A stretch of DNA of 64,000 nt. It comes from Datura wrightii. Lineage: Eukaryota; Streptophyta; Magnoliopsida; Solanales; Solanaceae. Under the pieces are notes generated by a model. The model searched no databases and was not told where the DNA came from. It saw nothing but the letters and a program-made list of their open reading frames with translations. Shown piece after piece: positions 46,641 to 57,840 of the stretch (positions within the stretch are counted from its first letter, which is position 1; the number at the start of each line of letters is the position of its first letter). The position numbers and the translations under genes are program-made. Location of the stretch: NCBI GenBank assembly GCA_035772735.1, contig JASDFA010000019.1, forward strand, positions 92,688,001 to 92,752,000, written 5' to 3'.

Positions 46641-47182
46641 TACTTTTTCTTAGCCACAAAAGTAGCGTAATCCCTTTCGAATAACACAAAGGTTGGGAAT
46701 CCCAAAACTAGAGTATGAACTTAAAATAAATGCGGAAGCAAAACTAGGAAACTAATTGAAAAGACTAAACAAGAACTAAGAGATATGGATTTGACAAGAT
46801 CCAATTAACAACGAATTGGCTATAGGTAAATCAAACACCTTTACTTGAGAAACTAATAAAGTTTAGAATCGGATCTTAACTGCTTTGTGAGTAACGTTAG
46901 ACAACAATTAGTAAGTGCACTAATCGCCTTCTAAGAATACCAAGAAGAAACCAAAGATACCAAGAAAGAAAAGTATATTACTACCATAAACTATGAACTA
47001 GTTAGGTTGCAAGATAAATTCAAAAGTAATCTGCCACAAAGGTTCAAAAGAACTCTCAAATATATTAATATTCAAAATCTGATCTTCATAAATGAACAAA
47101 GACCCTTTTATATAGTAGTGAATAAGGGGTTTGGTCAAAAGATATCATAAATGGAAATGATATTTCCTAGGACCTAGAAAGC
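46640..47182 (-). repeat. Minus-strand LTR-like repeat, left half (split by element A)
   Basis: Non-coding. A strong TATA box lies on the minus strand at 47115-47104. The sequence continues across element A at 56911, as shown by the AAAGC / AAAAC target duplication. No coding motif in this half. Confidence 0.45.
47104..47115 (-). promoter_or_regulatory. Candidate TATA box on the minus strand
   Basis: CTATATAAAAGG on the minus strand, a near-consensus plant TATA box. It would drive the LTR-like repeat in which element A sits. Confidence 0.5.
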
Positions 47183-49506
47183 CATTATACCCCAGAAGCC
47201 CAAGATAAGACCCAGGAGTTGAAATGGAGCAAACTGAAAGCCTGGCATCAGGTCAAGAACGTGTCATTCTGTGACCCCTGGGCTAGACCACGAGTCGTAA
47301 GGAGACTTGTGAGGTTCAGGGTGTGAGTTGATGTTTGGTTTTTGGAAGTCTCCACGGACCTGACCATGAGTTCTGGCCAGTCACCACGACTCGTTGAGTT
47401 AGTCATGGGCTAGGGTTGAAGGAAAGTGAAGGAAACCGGGTAGTGTACCCTACAAAAGGTCCCCCACGAGTCATGCTTAGTCACCACGATTCGTGGGGTG
47501 GGTCGTGGTCAGCTAGTTAGTTATAATTTGAAATCTTAGGCAGTGAAGGTGATGAGTGGTGACCACGACTCGTGGTCACCAGTAACGACTCGTGAGGTCC
47601 CTTGTGATGAGCCCCAGATGAACTCTTAGACAGTGCACTTGACGACTGATGCTATGACTTGTTCCCTTGGACGACGATTCATCTTGCCCCTCATTGGGAC
47701 TGGCAGTCAGTTATTTTCTGCGAATTTAGTAAGGGCTTTTCTATAATTTCTATGATCCTAAGACCTAAAATACATCATTTTAAGCTATGAATGATGAGTT
47801 TTAAAAGGGGTAAATTCAATTTAGGCCATTCTTACTCATGCATGCAAAGTTACAGAGTTAGAAAGATGATCAAGGCTAATTCTTCATGGTTTTCCATCCA
47901 ATTCTTCCTTGGGCAATCAGAAGTTGCTGAATTGAATCCCTTCAAGTATGTAGGGTTATGAATGGGTGAATCTGTTCACAACCATGCCCAATCTCTCTCT
48001 AAATCATGGAAAATTCCTATGTTGATTATATGGGGTTTTAACCCAATACATGAAATTCCTAATTCTCTACATGGGTATGATTTAAATATGTTTCTATGAT
48101 TGAATTATGATTCATGGGAAAGTTTTACGTTGTTTTCAATTAAAATCATGTTTCAAGATTTATAAATTAGAATCCCCAATTATGAAAAGTTCATGAAAGT
48201 TGAGATTTATGATGAATGTTCAAGTATGAAGAGTTATTTATGATGAAAAGCATGTTTTCAAGTTACCCATGCTTATGATAATGTTTTCAAGTGAAATATG
48301 TATTTTCAAACATGTTAAAGTACAAGGTAATGCCCATATGTTCAAGTATGATGTATGATTTTATGAATTAAGCTTACCACATAGTTTTGGAGCGAAGACT
48401 CCCTTTTATATTCAGCTTGTGGTATAGTTTGAGCAAGAGCTCCTTGTATATGACTTCAGATTTGATATGTATTTTGATTATTGAGCTTCGTCAATAGATG
48501 ATGGTCAGCTTCGTTGAAAAATGATGGAGAGAATATGCATATTTTTGGAAGTAGTGATTAGCACCGAGTAGGTTATGGGTCAGTTAATAGGACTACGCCC
48601 CAATGTAGGTATGATCAGATTATACTGGGACCTCCTATGTAAGTTATCCCTTGCCCTGATTAGGCCACGAGCTTGATATTGATATCATGGTATCGTCCTT
48701 AGCCCTGGCAAGGCTTTGGATGGCTCTGCCCATTTAAGTGTGATAGTTGCAACCATGTAAGCTCTATCGTGGTATGTCGGTTATATGACGAGTCTCCCAT
48801 TGTTCCTTATGACTTCAATTATACATGCTCATTACTCGTGTATATATATGTGTGTGTGAAGGTTTGACCCAATGATCAATTTTACTTATGATTATCATAT
48901 TTCAGCTTTGGGTCAATCGATTCAGTTATGATATTATGTGATGTTGAGCTCATTATTTTTGAAAGGAGCATGCAAGCCCTACGCTCAAATTCTTATCTTA
49001 ATCATATTTTATATGATCCATGTTTAAAATAATTTTACTTATTTAAGTGGTTTTACTTACCTTGCATACTCGGTACAGTCTGTGTTCTAACCGCATACTC
49101 AATGCTATATCATTTCATGATACAAGCTCCGATCATCAAACTCAGCCCCGCCACTAGCGATCTTTCAAAGTTCGCATCAGTCCTTATTGATGAGTCCTCA
49201 TCTGTCGAGGGCCCCTCTTTGTTTAGCTATGATTGAGTATTTTCAATTTTCAGCTTTAGAGAGTTAGTTAGGGTCTTGTCCCATCAACTCATCAGACTTA
49301 GAGGCTTTTCAGACAAAAGAATGCAATCAGCTTCGGATTCATGTGTATTCCTGATGTGATGCTTATTTTCGACTTCCACAAAGTTTATCATGTTGATCTC
49401 TTGTTTTATGATTTAGTTATATGTATGTTCAAGCCCTGGATCGACATGGAGTCCCTCGGGGTTCCTTGTCCTGCGTCTCGATCTGGGCCCATGTTTGGAT
49501 ATGACA
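47183..49506 (+). repeat. 5' LTR of element A
   Basis: 2324 bp. It begins CATTATACCCCAG where the 3' LTR has TGTTATACCCTGG, so both bases of the terminal TG have become CA. It ends GGATATGACA before the primer site. Palindrome-type 'cacga(g/c)tcgtgg' motifs crowd 47285-47600. The landmarks 'caccgagtaggttatggg' (48563) and 'ccttgcatactcggtaca' (49060) are present. Confidence 0.9.
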
Positions 49507-49510
49507 TACT

Positions 49511-49522
49511 TGGTATCAAGGC
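49511..49522 (+). other. Primer-binding site of element A
   Basis: TGGTATCAAGGC, 4 bases after the LTR end. It is related to the initiator tRNA-Met site with two changes near its end, so priming would be weakened. Confidence 0.8.
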
Positions 49523-49714
49523 AATGGTTTGATATGTCCTAGGGTGTCTGAAAGCGGCGTTGAGTAGAGTCTTTTTCATGGGTGTGAAGTGCACCACACT
49601 TATGACGAAGAGGCTACGAGATGTTTAGGAAATGTTCCTTTCTTTCATAATTTATGTCGTGAGATGAAATGTCTCCTTATCCTTCTATCTCATGCTATTC
49701 GCGATTGTAGAATC

Positions 49715-50770
49715 ATGGCTCCCAGCAGAGTTAACGGTAGGATGAATGGATATGGAAACGGCCACGAGGATGGCAATGGAGACGAGTACCAACATGCCCC
49801 ACCAATCCAAGGGCACCATGCACTAGAGCCGGTTCCCATGCTGAATTAGGGCAGCTATTCAGATGCTAGTGCAGGCCTTGACCGCTCAGGTCAACCAATA
49901 GGAAATGGCACATGTTCTGCAAAATGGGAATGCAGCGGCAGCTCGAGTCAGAGATTTCTTGAGGATGAACCTGCTGGAGTTTCTTGGTTTCAAAGTGGAC
50001 GAGGATCTACATGAGTTTATTGATGAGATTGTAAAGATCACCTAGGTTATGGGGGTGAATGCTGTTGAGTGTGCTAAGTTGCCCTCATATCAGTTGAAAG
50101 GGGTCAAACACATCTGGTTTTGACAGTGGAAGAATAGTAGGGCAACCGGAGTAGGCTCTATCACTTGGAAGGAGTTCTAAGTTACCTTTCTGGATTGGTT
50201 TTTCCCTCATAAGATGAGGGAGTCGAAGGAAGCTGGGTTCATAAATCTTAAGCAGGGGAAGATGAAGGTGCAAGAATATGCCTTAGATATCACTTGTTTG
50301 TCTAATTACGCCCCAGAGTTAGTGGTTGATCAGAGGGCACGAGTGAGTAGGTTTGTTCATGGATTGGCGGGCTATTTAGACAAAGATTGTTGGACCTCTA
50401 TGCTCCACTAGGATATGGATTTCCCTCAGATAGTCTTATATGCGGAGTAGATGGAGGCAGCGAATTGAGGGAGAGAGAGGCCAAGAAGGAAAGGACAGAT
50501 AGTTACAGATTCTCTCAGTCGAGGCCAAGTGGTGGGCACTGATAGAAGATGAAACAAATTCAGCAATGAGTGTGCCATCCAGACCTAGGGAAGACCAGAG
50601 GGGGTGAGCATCAGGCTCTAGGGGACAGAGCAGTAGGCCCACAAATTCTAGTATCCCAGTTTGCAGCATATGTGGTCGGGGCACACAGGCAAGTTTTTGG
50701 CGGGTACAAGTGCTTGCTTTGGGTGCGGGAAGCCCAGACATATATTCAGAGATCACCAAGCATCTAGGAA
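49715..50770 (+). pseudogene. gag of element A
   Basis: ATG at 49715 opens a Gly/Asn-rich leader ('MAPSRVNGRMNGYGNG'), stopped at 49847. The core continues in other frames: 'AARVRDFLRMNLLEFLGFKV' (about 49930-50000), 'DEDLHEFIDEIVKIT' then a stop, 'LPSYQLKGVKHIWF' then a stop, and an open frame 50214-50411 with 'LKQGKMKVQEYALDITCLSNY'. The zinc knuckle at 50715-50756 reads 'CFGCGKPRHIFRDH': Cys, Cys and His are kept but the last Cys is His, so metal binding may be altered. About five breaks in all. Confidence 0.85.
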
Positions 50771-50879
50771 GGGCCATGATAGAGGAAAATCCCAGCTTCT
50801 AGTTCAGCAGCTCCACGCGCGCGCCCAGCACAACAGGGGGCATCTACCAGCATAGGTGGCGGTCAGAGCCAAAACAGAT

Positions 50880-51480
50880 TCTATGTCTTCGCATCCTGCC
50901 AAGAGCAGGAGGTCTCCCCGTATGTAGTCACTGGTATGTTATGAGTTTTCCATCTTGATGTTTATGCTTTGTTAGATCCAGGGGTGACCTTGTCTTTTGT
51001 GACACCTTACGTGGCTAGTAGCTTTAGAGTCAGTCCCAAAATCTTATCCGAACCCTTCTCACTCTCTACTCCAGTGGGTGATTCAATTGTACCTAAATGG
51101 GTGTATAGGAGTTTCCCGGTCATAGTCCTTTAGAAAGTCACCTCAGCAGATTTAGTAGAGTTAGCTATGACTGATTTTGATGTTATCCATGGCATGGATT
51201 GGCTATTTGCATGTTATTCCTCAGTTAATTGTAGAACCAGGCAGTAGAGTTTAGGTTTTTGAGTAAGCCAGTCTTAGAGTGGAAGGGTAGTACAGTTGTG
51301 TCTATAGGTCATTTCATTTCTTACCTTAAGGCCAGAAAAATAATCTCCAAAGGTTGTGTGTACCATTTAGTGAGGGTTAAGGATGCGACGTCCGTAACCT
51401 CGATTGTCTAGTTAGTCCCAGTAGTATATGAGTATCCAGAAGTCTTCCCAGATGATCTACTGGGAATCCCTCCTGAGCGG
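50880..51480 (+). pseudogene. Aspartic protease of element A
   Basis: 'VYALLDPGVTLSFVTPYV' around 50960-51013 holds the active-site Asp (codon 50975-50977). It is followed by 'ELAMTDFDVIHGMDWL' and 'CYSSVNC' segments and 'ISYLKARKIISKGCVYHLVRV' (51316-51380). The linker 'EYPEVFPDDLLGIPPERE' leads into reverse transcriptase. Stops occur near 50940, 51130, 51245 and 51410. Confidence 0.85.
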
Positions 51481-51483
51481 GAG

Positions 51484-52280
51484 ATGGATTTTGGTATTGA
51501 CCTTCTTCCCAATACCGAGACTATATCTATTCCTCCTTATAGAATAGCCCCAGCCGAGTTAAAAGAGTTGAAGGATCAGTTGAAGGACCTGTTAGATAAG
51601 GGTTTCATTAGACCGAGCAAGTCCCCATGGGGTGCACCAGTTCTCATTGTCCGAAAGAAAGATGGTTCTCTTTGTATGTGCATTGATTATTGGCAATTGA
51701 ATAAGGTTACGATCAAGAACATGTATCCTCTACCCAGGATTGATGATTTGTTTGACCAACTTCAGGGTGTCAAGTTCTTTTCAAAGATAGACCTTAGGTC
51801 CGGATACCATCAGCTCAGAGTTTGGGAGAGCGACATCCTAAAGACAGCCTTAAGGATGCAGTATGGTCATTACGAGTTTGTAGTTATGTCTTTTTGACTA
51901 AAGAATCTCCTGCTGCTTTTATGGACTTGATGAATAGAAACCTGGATATGTTCGTGATCGTGTTCATCGATGACATCCTGATATACCCTCGGAGTGAGGA
52001 GAAGAATGCCTCTCATTTAAGGGTGGTGCTACAGACTCTCAAGGATCCCCAACTATATGCTAAATTCTTCAAGTGCGAGTTTTGGTTGAACTCAATGGTA
52101 TTTTTGGGCCATGTGGTATCTAGTGAACGCATACAGGTGAACTCTCAGAAAATAGAAGTGGTGAAGAATTGTCCTAGACCAGTGAATCCTTCAGATATTC
52201 AGAGCTTTTTGGGCTTAGATGGCTACTATCGAAGGTTTGTTGAGGGCTTTTCATTCATTGCAGCACCATTGACGTAATTG
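51484..52280 (+). pseudogene. Reverse transcriptase of element A
   Basis: The first frame (51484-51897, 137 codons) carries 'YRIAPAELKELKDQLKDLL', 'GAPVLIVRKKDGSL', 'KIDLRSGYHQLRV' and 'YGHYEFVVMSF'. It ends in a stop with a shift. The next frame (51822-52277) carries 'PAAFMDLMNRNLDMFVIVF' and the catalytic 'FIDDILIY' with both Asp intact (51969-51974), then 'FFKCEFWLNSMVFLGHVVS' and 'IQSFLGLDGYYRRFVEGF'. A few residues between 'MNR' and 'LDMF' are missing compared with element B ('VFKKY'), a small in-frame loss. The active site is kept but the frame is not. Confidence 0.92.
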
Positions 52281-52838
52281 ACCCTAAAGAAAGTGAAATT
52301 CCAATAGTCTGAGGCTTGTGAGAGAATCTTTCAGGAGTTAAAGACTCGACTCACCTCAGCACCGGTGTTAACTCTACCGGAGGGTACCGATGGGTTTGTG
52401 GTGTATTGTGATGCTTCAAGGACCGGACTTGGGTGTGTATTGATGTAGCAAGGAAAAGTCATAGCATATGCCTCCAGACAACTGAAAGTTTATGAGAAGA
52501 ATTACCCGACCCATGATCTCGAATTGGCGGTAGTGGTACTCGCCTTGAAGATATGGAGGCATTATTTGTACGAGATCCATGTAGATGTGTTTACGGACCA
52601 TAAGAGTCTACAATATATGTTAATCCAGAAGGATCTCAATCTTCGTCAAAGGAGGTGGTTGGAGCTACTCAAGGACTATGATATGACTGTCCTTTACCAT
52701 CTGGGCAAGGCTAATGTAGTAGCAGACGCACTTAGTAGACTCTCTATGGAGAGTATGTCCCATGTGGATGAGGAAAGAAAAGAGCTAGAGAAGGATGTGC
52801 TCGACTTGCAAGGTCAGGAGTTCGGTTGGTTGACTTGA
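52281..52838 (+). pseudogene. RNase H of element A
   Basis: 'LPEGTDGFVVYCDASRTGLG' (52372-52431) holds the first catalytic Asp. 'VLM' is then followed by a stop (TAG 52446-52448) at a site where the homologous position in B is also TAG. The open frame to 52838 gives 'YPTHDLELAVVVLALKIWRH' (catalytic Glu), 'VFTDHKSLQYMLIQKDLNLR' (Asp) and 'KANVVADALSRLS' (Asp). All catalytic positions are present. Confidence 0.9.
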
Positions 52839-53905
52839 CCGATGGTGGTGTTTTTGTTCAGAACATATCAGAATTGTCCTTAGTGACTGATGTAAAAGCT
52901 ATACAAGACAAGGATCCCATTTTGGTAAAGTTAAAGGAAGCCATTCAGAATCAGAAGGTAGAGGTATTTTCCAAAAGGGGGAGATGGTGTGCTTCGGTAC
53001 CATGGTCACTTGTGTGTTCTGGACATTGATAATTTGAGAAATCGGATGTTGCATGAGGCTCACGACTCTAGGTATTCAATCCATTCAGGTGCCACCAAGA
53101 AGTACCGTGACTTACCAGAAGTCTATTGGTGGAATGGCATGAAGAACGACATCACAAAATTTGTAGCTAAGTACCCGAACTGACAGCAAGTGAAAGTTGA
53201 GCATCAGAGACCGAGAGGTGTGCCTCAGGATATCGGTATTCCTACTTAAAAGTGGGAAGAAATCAATATGGACTTCATCACAGGGCTGCTTTGCAGTCTT
53301 CGCTAGTATGACTCTATTTGGGTTGTTGTAGATAGGTTGACCAAAGCCGCTCATTCTCTACCGGTCAAAACCATAGATTCAGAAGAGGATTATGCCAAAC
53401 TATACATTTGAGATCCAGTTTGATTGCATGGAGTTCCCTCGTCCATCATATCATACAGAGGTACCCAGTTTACCTCTCAGTTTTGGAGGTCGTTTTAAAA
53501 AGGTCTTGGTACTCAGGTTAAGCTCAGTACAACATTTCACCCCGAAACGGATGGTCAAGTAGAGAGGACAGTTCAGACTCTCAAGGACATGTTGAGAGCA
53601 TGTGTGATTGACTTCAAGGGTAGTAGGGATGTTCATTTGCCTCTTATTGAGTTTGCATACAATAACAACTACCATTCCACCATTCAGATGGCCTCGTTTG
53701 AAGCTCTCTATGAGCGGAGATGTAGATCGCCTATTGGTTGGTTCGAAGTTGGTGAAGCTGCGATGATAGGACCAGATTCTATCCATGAGGCCATAGAAAA
53801 AGTTCCGCTCATACGGGCCAGGTTGAAAACAACTCAAAGCCAACAAAAGTCCTATGCCGATGTGAGAAGGAAAGAACTAGAGTTCGAAGTAGATGATTAG
53901 GTATT
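52839..53905 (+). pseudogene. Integrase of element A, second catalytic Asp replaced
   Basis: The zinc-binding part includes 'LHEAHDSRYSIHSGATKKY' (53051-53105) and 'AKYPN' followed by a stop: the first Cys of the pair is Tyr and the second is TGA. The core has 'INMDFITGL' (first Asp). At the second site 'IISYRGTQFTSQFW' has Tyr (TAC 53454-53456) in place of Asp. 'DGQVERTVQTL' keeps the Glu. Stops at 53184, 53248, 53307, 53409 and 53421 break the frame. 'CVIDFKGSRDVHLPLIEFAY' and 'SPIGWFEVGEAAMIGPD' close the domain. Integration by this copy alone would be impossible. Confidence 0.92.
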
Positions 53906-54325
53906 TATGAAGGTGTCTCCCATGAAGGGAGTGATGAGGTTTGGAAAGAAAGGAAAATTCAACCCTCGTTATATTGGCCCTTATAGGATTGTGAAACGGG
54001 TTGGCAAAGTGGCATATGAATCGGAGTTGCCCTCAGAATTAGCTTCTGTGCATCCTATTTTTCATATATCACTCTTAAAGAAGTATTTGGGTGATCCAAC
54101 TTTAGTTGTCCCGGTAGACAGTGTTAGTGTGAAAGACAGCCTTAGTTATGAAGAGGTTCTGGTGGAAATACTGGATCATCAGGTACGAAGGCTAAGGAAC
54201 AAGGAAGTAGCTTTAGTTAAAGTTTTATAGAGGAATTAGCATGTTGAGGGAGCTACATGGGAAGCCAAAGCAGACATGATTGCTAGATACCCACATTTAT
54301 TCTCTACCAGGTTAGTTCCAGCTTG
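53906..54325 (+). pseudogene. Integrase tail and chromodomain of element A
   Basis: The frame 53907-54230 (107 codons) gives 'MKGVMRFGKKGKFNPRYIGP', 'VHPIFHISLLKKYLGDP' and then the chromodomain region 'SLSYEEVLVEILDHQVRRL' and 'LRNKEVALVKVL'. Two in-frame stops (54228 and 54237, TAG at Trp and Gln positions) interrupt before 'HVEGATWEAKADMIARYPHL'. The chromodomain is thought to read heterochromatin marks and guide insertion, which fits the nested heterochromatin of this window. It closely resembles that of B. Confidence 0.9.
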
Positions 54326-54560
54326 AGGTATCAGGCTTTTCCCTAGTACTCTATTTAGTTTTCATGTTTAGTTCATGAGCCCAAGTTTCTTTTATGTCAA
54401 AGTATGTATGTATTGTTCGTGAATTCATTTTATCCACGTAGTTCAGTTTGGAGGTAGTCATTCCATTAGTTTTCAGTTTAAATGATCAGTATTTGAATAT
54501 GATGATTGCATTTCTCTTCTTTTCTGCATCATTTTCAAATTCGAGGATGAATGTTCCCAA

Positions 54561-54571
54561 GGGGGAGATAT
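54561..54571 (+). other. Polypurine tract of element A
   Basis: GGGGGAGATAT immediately before TGTTATACC. The lead-in 'tcgaggatgaatgttcccaa' is shared with B and E. Confidence 0.9.
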
Positions 54572-56910
54572 TGTTATACCCTGGAATCCCAAAGGTCATA
54601 CCCGGCAGTTGAAATGGAGAAAACTAAAAACCTGGCACCAGGTCGTAGAACGAGTCATTTTTATGACCCGTGGGGTAGACCACAAGTCGTGAGGAGAGTC
54701 GTGGTGAGGTTCAGGGTGTGAGTTGAAGTTTGGGTTTTGGAAGTCCCCACGGACCTGACCACGAGTCGTGGTCAGTCAGCACGACTCGTAGTGTTAGTCG
54801 TGGGCAAGGATTAAAGAAAGTGAAGGAAAACGGGAAGTGTACCCTATGGAAGGTCCCCACAAGTCGTGGTCAGTCACCACGAATCGTGGGATGGGTCGTG
54901 GTCAGCTAGCTAGTTGGTTATAATTTGAAATCTTAGGCAGTGAAGGTGACGAGTGGTGACCATGAGTCGTGGTCACTAGTAACGACTCGTGAAGTCCCCT
55001 GTGACGAGCACCAAATGAACTGTTAGACAGTGCACTCGACGACTGATGCAACGACTCATTTCCTTGGACGAAGACTCGTCCAGTCCCTCACTAGGACTGG
55101 CAGTCAGTTATTTTCTGCAAATTTAGTAAGGACTTTTCCGTAATTCTTATGATCCTAAGGCTTAAACTACGTCTTTTTGAGCTATGAATGATGAGTTTTA
55201 AGAGGGATAAGTTTATTTTATGCTATTCTTACTCATGCATGCAAAGTTAGAGAGTTAGAAAGGTGATCAAGGCTAATTCTTCAAGGTTTTCCATCCAATT
55301 CTTCCTTGGGCAATCAGAGAAGTTGTTGAATCAAATCCCTTCAGGTATGTAGGGTTATGAATGGGTGAATCCGTTCACAACCATGCCCAATCTCTCTATA
55401 AATCATCAAAAATTCCTATTGTTTATTCTATTGGGTTTTAACCCAATGCATGAAATTCCTAATTCTCTACATGGGTATGGTTTAAATGTGTTTCTACTAT
55501 TGAATTATGATTCATGGGCAAGTTTTACATTGTTTTCAATGAAAATCATGTTTCAAGCATTATAAAATAGAATGCCCAATTATGAGAAGTTCATGAAAGT
55601 TGAGATTTATGATGAATGTTCATGTATGAAGAGATATTTATGATGAAAAGCATGTTTTCATGTTACCCATATTTATGTTCATGTCTTTGAGTGAATTATG
55701 TATTTTCAAGCATGTTAAGGTATCGGGTAATGCCCATATATTCAAGTATGATGTATGATTTTATGAATTAAGCTTACCACATGGTTTTGGAGTGAAGACT
55801 CTCTTTTATATTCAGCTTGTAGTATGGTTTGAGCTAGAACTCCTCTTATCTGACTTCAGATTTGATATGTATTTTGATTATTAAGCTTCGTCAATAGACG
55901 ATGGTCAGCTTCGTTGAAAAATGATGGAGAGCATATGCATATTTTTGGGAGTAGTGTTTGGCACCGAGTAGGCTATGGGTCAGTCAACCTTATACCTCCG
56001 AACTACATGCCAATATAGGTATGATCAGATTATATTGGGACCTCCTATGTGAGCTACCCCTTCCCGTTGGGCCAGGAGCTTGATATCGATATCAAGGTAT
56101 CGTCCTTAGCCCTAGCAAGGTTTTGGATGAATCTACCCACTTGAGTGTGATAGTTGGGACCATGTAAGCTCTATCGTGGTACGTCCGTTATATGAAGAGT
56201 TTTCCATTGTTCCTCATGATTTCAGTTATGCATGTTTATTACTCATGATATATATGTATATGTTCTAATGCAGGTTTGACCCAATGATCAGTTTTACTTA
56301 TGATTATTAGATTTCAACTTTGGGTCAATTGATTCAATTATGATGTTATGTTATGTTGAGCTCATGATTTCAGAAAGAGCATGCAAGCCTTATGCTCAGA
56401 TTCTTATCTTAATCATTTTTCATACTATGCATGTTTTAAATGATTTTACTTATTTAAGCGGTTTTACGTACCTTGCATACTCGGTTCATTCCACGTACGG
56501 ACCGCATACTTTATGCTGTATCGTTTAATGATACAGGCTTCGATCATCAAACTCAACCCCGCCACCAGCCAGCTTTCAAAGTCGCATCAGTCCCTATTGG
56601 TGAGTCCTCATTTGTCGAGAGCCCCTCTTTATTCAGTTATGATTGAGTTCAGTTTTCAGCTTTAGAGAGTTAGTTGGGGTCTTGTCCCATCAACTCAGAC
56701 TTAGAGGCTTTTCAAACAAAAGAATGTAACCAGCTTCGGATTCATGTGTATTCCTGATGTGATGCTTATTTCAAACTTCTACTAATTTTATCATGTTGAT
56801 CTCTCATTTTATGATTTAGTTAGATGTATGTTCATGTCATGGGTCGACTTGGAGTCCCTCGGGCTTCCTTGTCCTGTGTCTCAATCCGGTCCCATGTTCG
56901 GGTCGTGACA
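54572..56910 (+). repeat. 3' LTR of element A
   Basis: 2339 bp, TGTTATACCCTGG ... GGGTCGTGACA. The upstream part (54640-55090) has a dense field of short palindromes, the best being 54755-54775 with 10-base arms around a single G. Landmarks match the 5' LTR in order. Open frames inside (55365-55565 and others) are non-coding. Confidence 0.92.
54755..54775. repeat. Perfect 10-bp-arm palindrome with one-base centre
   Basis: CTGACCACGA-G-TCGTGGTCAG. Similar but shorter palindromes occur at 106-122 (8-base arms) and in broken form through the other Tekay LTRs. Confidence 0.9.
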
Positions 56911-57360
56911 AAAACCACCATGCACATTATCCTATGAAATCAATATAGAACAAAATCAATTATTAAATGGCATAGAAGGCTGCCACACACAAATTCCTAG
57001 GAGTCAACATAGAATAAAACAACTTTAAATATGATTCTAGAAACTAATTGAAAAAAGCTACAGTATTTTCTCCATTTAGGGGCTGATTTGGGCTCCATTT
57101 CATCTCCTCTTGGACTTTAATCTGGGTCTTCTAATAGATATAAGACTTGGAGAAAATATCTTCATTGGGCTTGAGATCTTCTTCCATCACAAGATACGTT
57201 TTAATAGCTTATTCTAGCCCATTAAGTTGGTCTTCAAATTTCCTTGTTTGGGATCTTTTCATGGGTCCTCTTGGAACTTCCAAAGCTTCCTTAGTTGATG
57301 ATGAGTTTCCATGGATGTTATCACTTTCTTTATGAGACCTCAGACTTATTGATCCAAAGG
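56911..57360 (-). pseudogene. Right half of the split element: polyprotein tail fragment
   Basis: On the minus strand near 57290-57210 a frame reads 'EVPRGPMKRSQTRKFEDQL' and ends at a stop. It is like the 'G-P-M-T-R' tail that closes some plant Ty3/gypsy polyproteins. The sequence from 57130 to 56911 is then its 3' untranslated part or LTR, continuing past element A into 47182-46640. Low certainty on the family. It contains two loosely similar 26-base repeats (56938 and 57003). Confidence 0.4.
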
Positions 57361-57840
57361 AGTCTTAAGCAATATGAGACTTAAAAGCAAAGGTCTATTG
57401 AAGCATAATGTTAAGGGAAAAAGAAAATTTGTGGTAAGAGAAGAAAAATAGGTAAGAAGGGTGCCCACAGAATTGTGTTGTCTACTTGCTGCTAGGAAAT
57501 GAAAGTAGGAGCTTTAATTGCAAAATGCATATTGATTCTATAAGTAGAGACTAGTAGTCAAGTAGTGAAAAAGGAGCATGAGAAAGATAAAAACGGGTGA
57601 GTTAGAGAAGGGTGAACAAGCAAGAAAAAGGTGGTGGACTTGAAAAGTTAAAAATGTCTTAAAAGTGCTTAGGGCGGTAGTTACTATAATAAGAAATATC
57701 ATTTCTACCCATCCCATAGACGACATTACAACCAAGAAAAGACCTTGTGATGCGAGTCTCTTGAAATAACCAAGTAGTCTGAACGTACATGAAAGGCAAG
57801 ATTATGATATGTGAAATATGTGCATTACTTTATTTTTGTG
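57361..57840. other. Unassigned AT-rich stretch
   Basis: I see no coding motif, LTR end or clear repeat copy elsewhere in the window. A-rich, with short frames only (57538-57735 on the minus strand, without motifs). Confidence 0.4.

Larger units (their letters stand above)
47183..56910 (+). mobile_element. Full-length Tekay/Del-like chromovirus element A (inactive)
   Basis: This is the most complete element of the window (9728 bp): 5' LTR 47183-49506, primer site 49511-49522, gag from 49715, protease, reverse transcriptase, RNase H, integrase, chromodomain to about 54325, polypurine tract 54561-54571 and 3' LTR 54572-56910. Flanks AAAGC (47178-47182) and AAAAC (56911-56915) are a target duplication with one change. 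The two LTRs are alike but differ at many positions, so the insertion is not recent. Many stops and shifts make it non-autonomous; it lacks an integrase active-site Asp and both 5' LTR terminal bases. Confidence 0.92.

Noticed and set aside
47183..56910. Element A as a currently active element
   Set aside because: Many stops and shifts, a replaced integrase Asp, LTRs that differ at many sites and altered LTR ends and primer site.
57147..57335. 62-codon plus-strand frame as a small host gene
   Set aside because: The opposite strand carries a better match to a retrotransposon polyprotein tail, and no promoter or homologous domain supports a gene.
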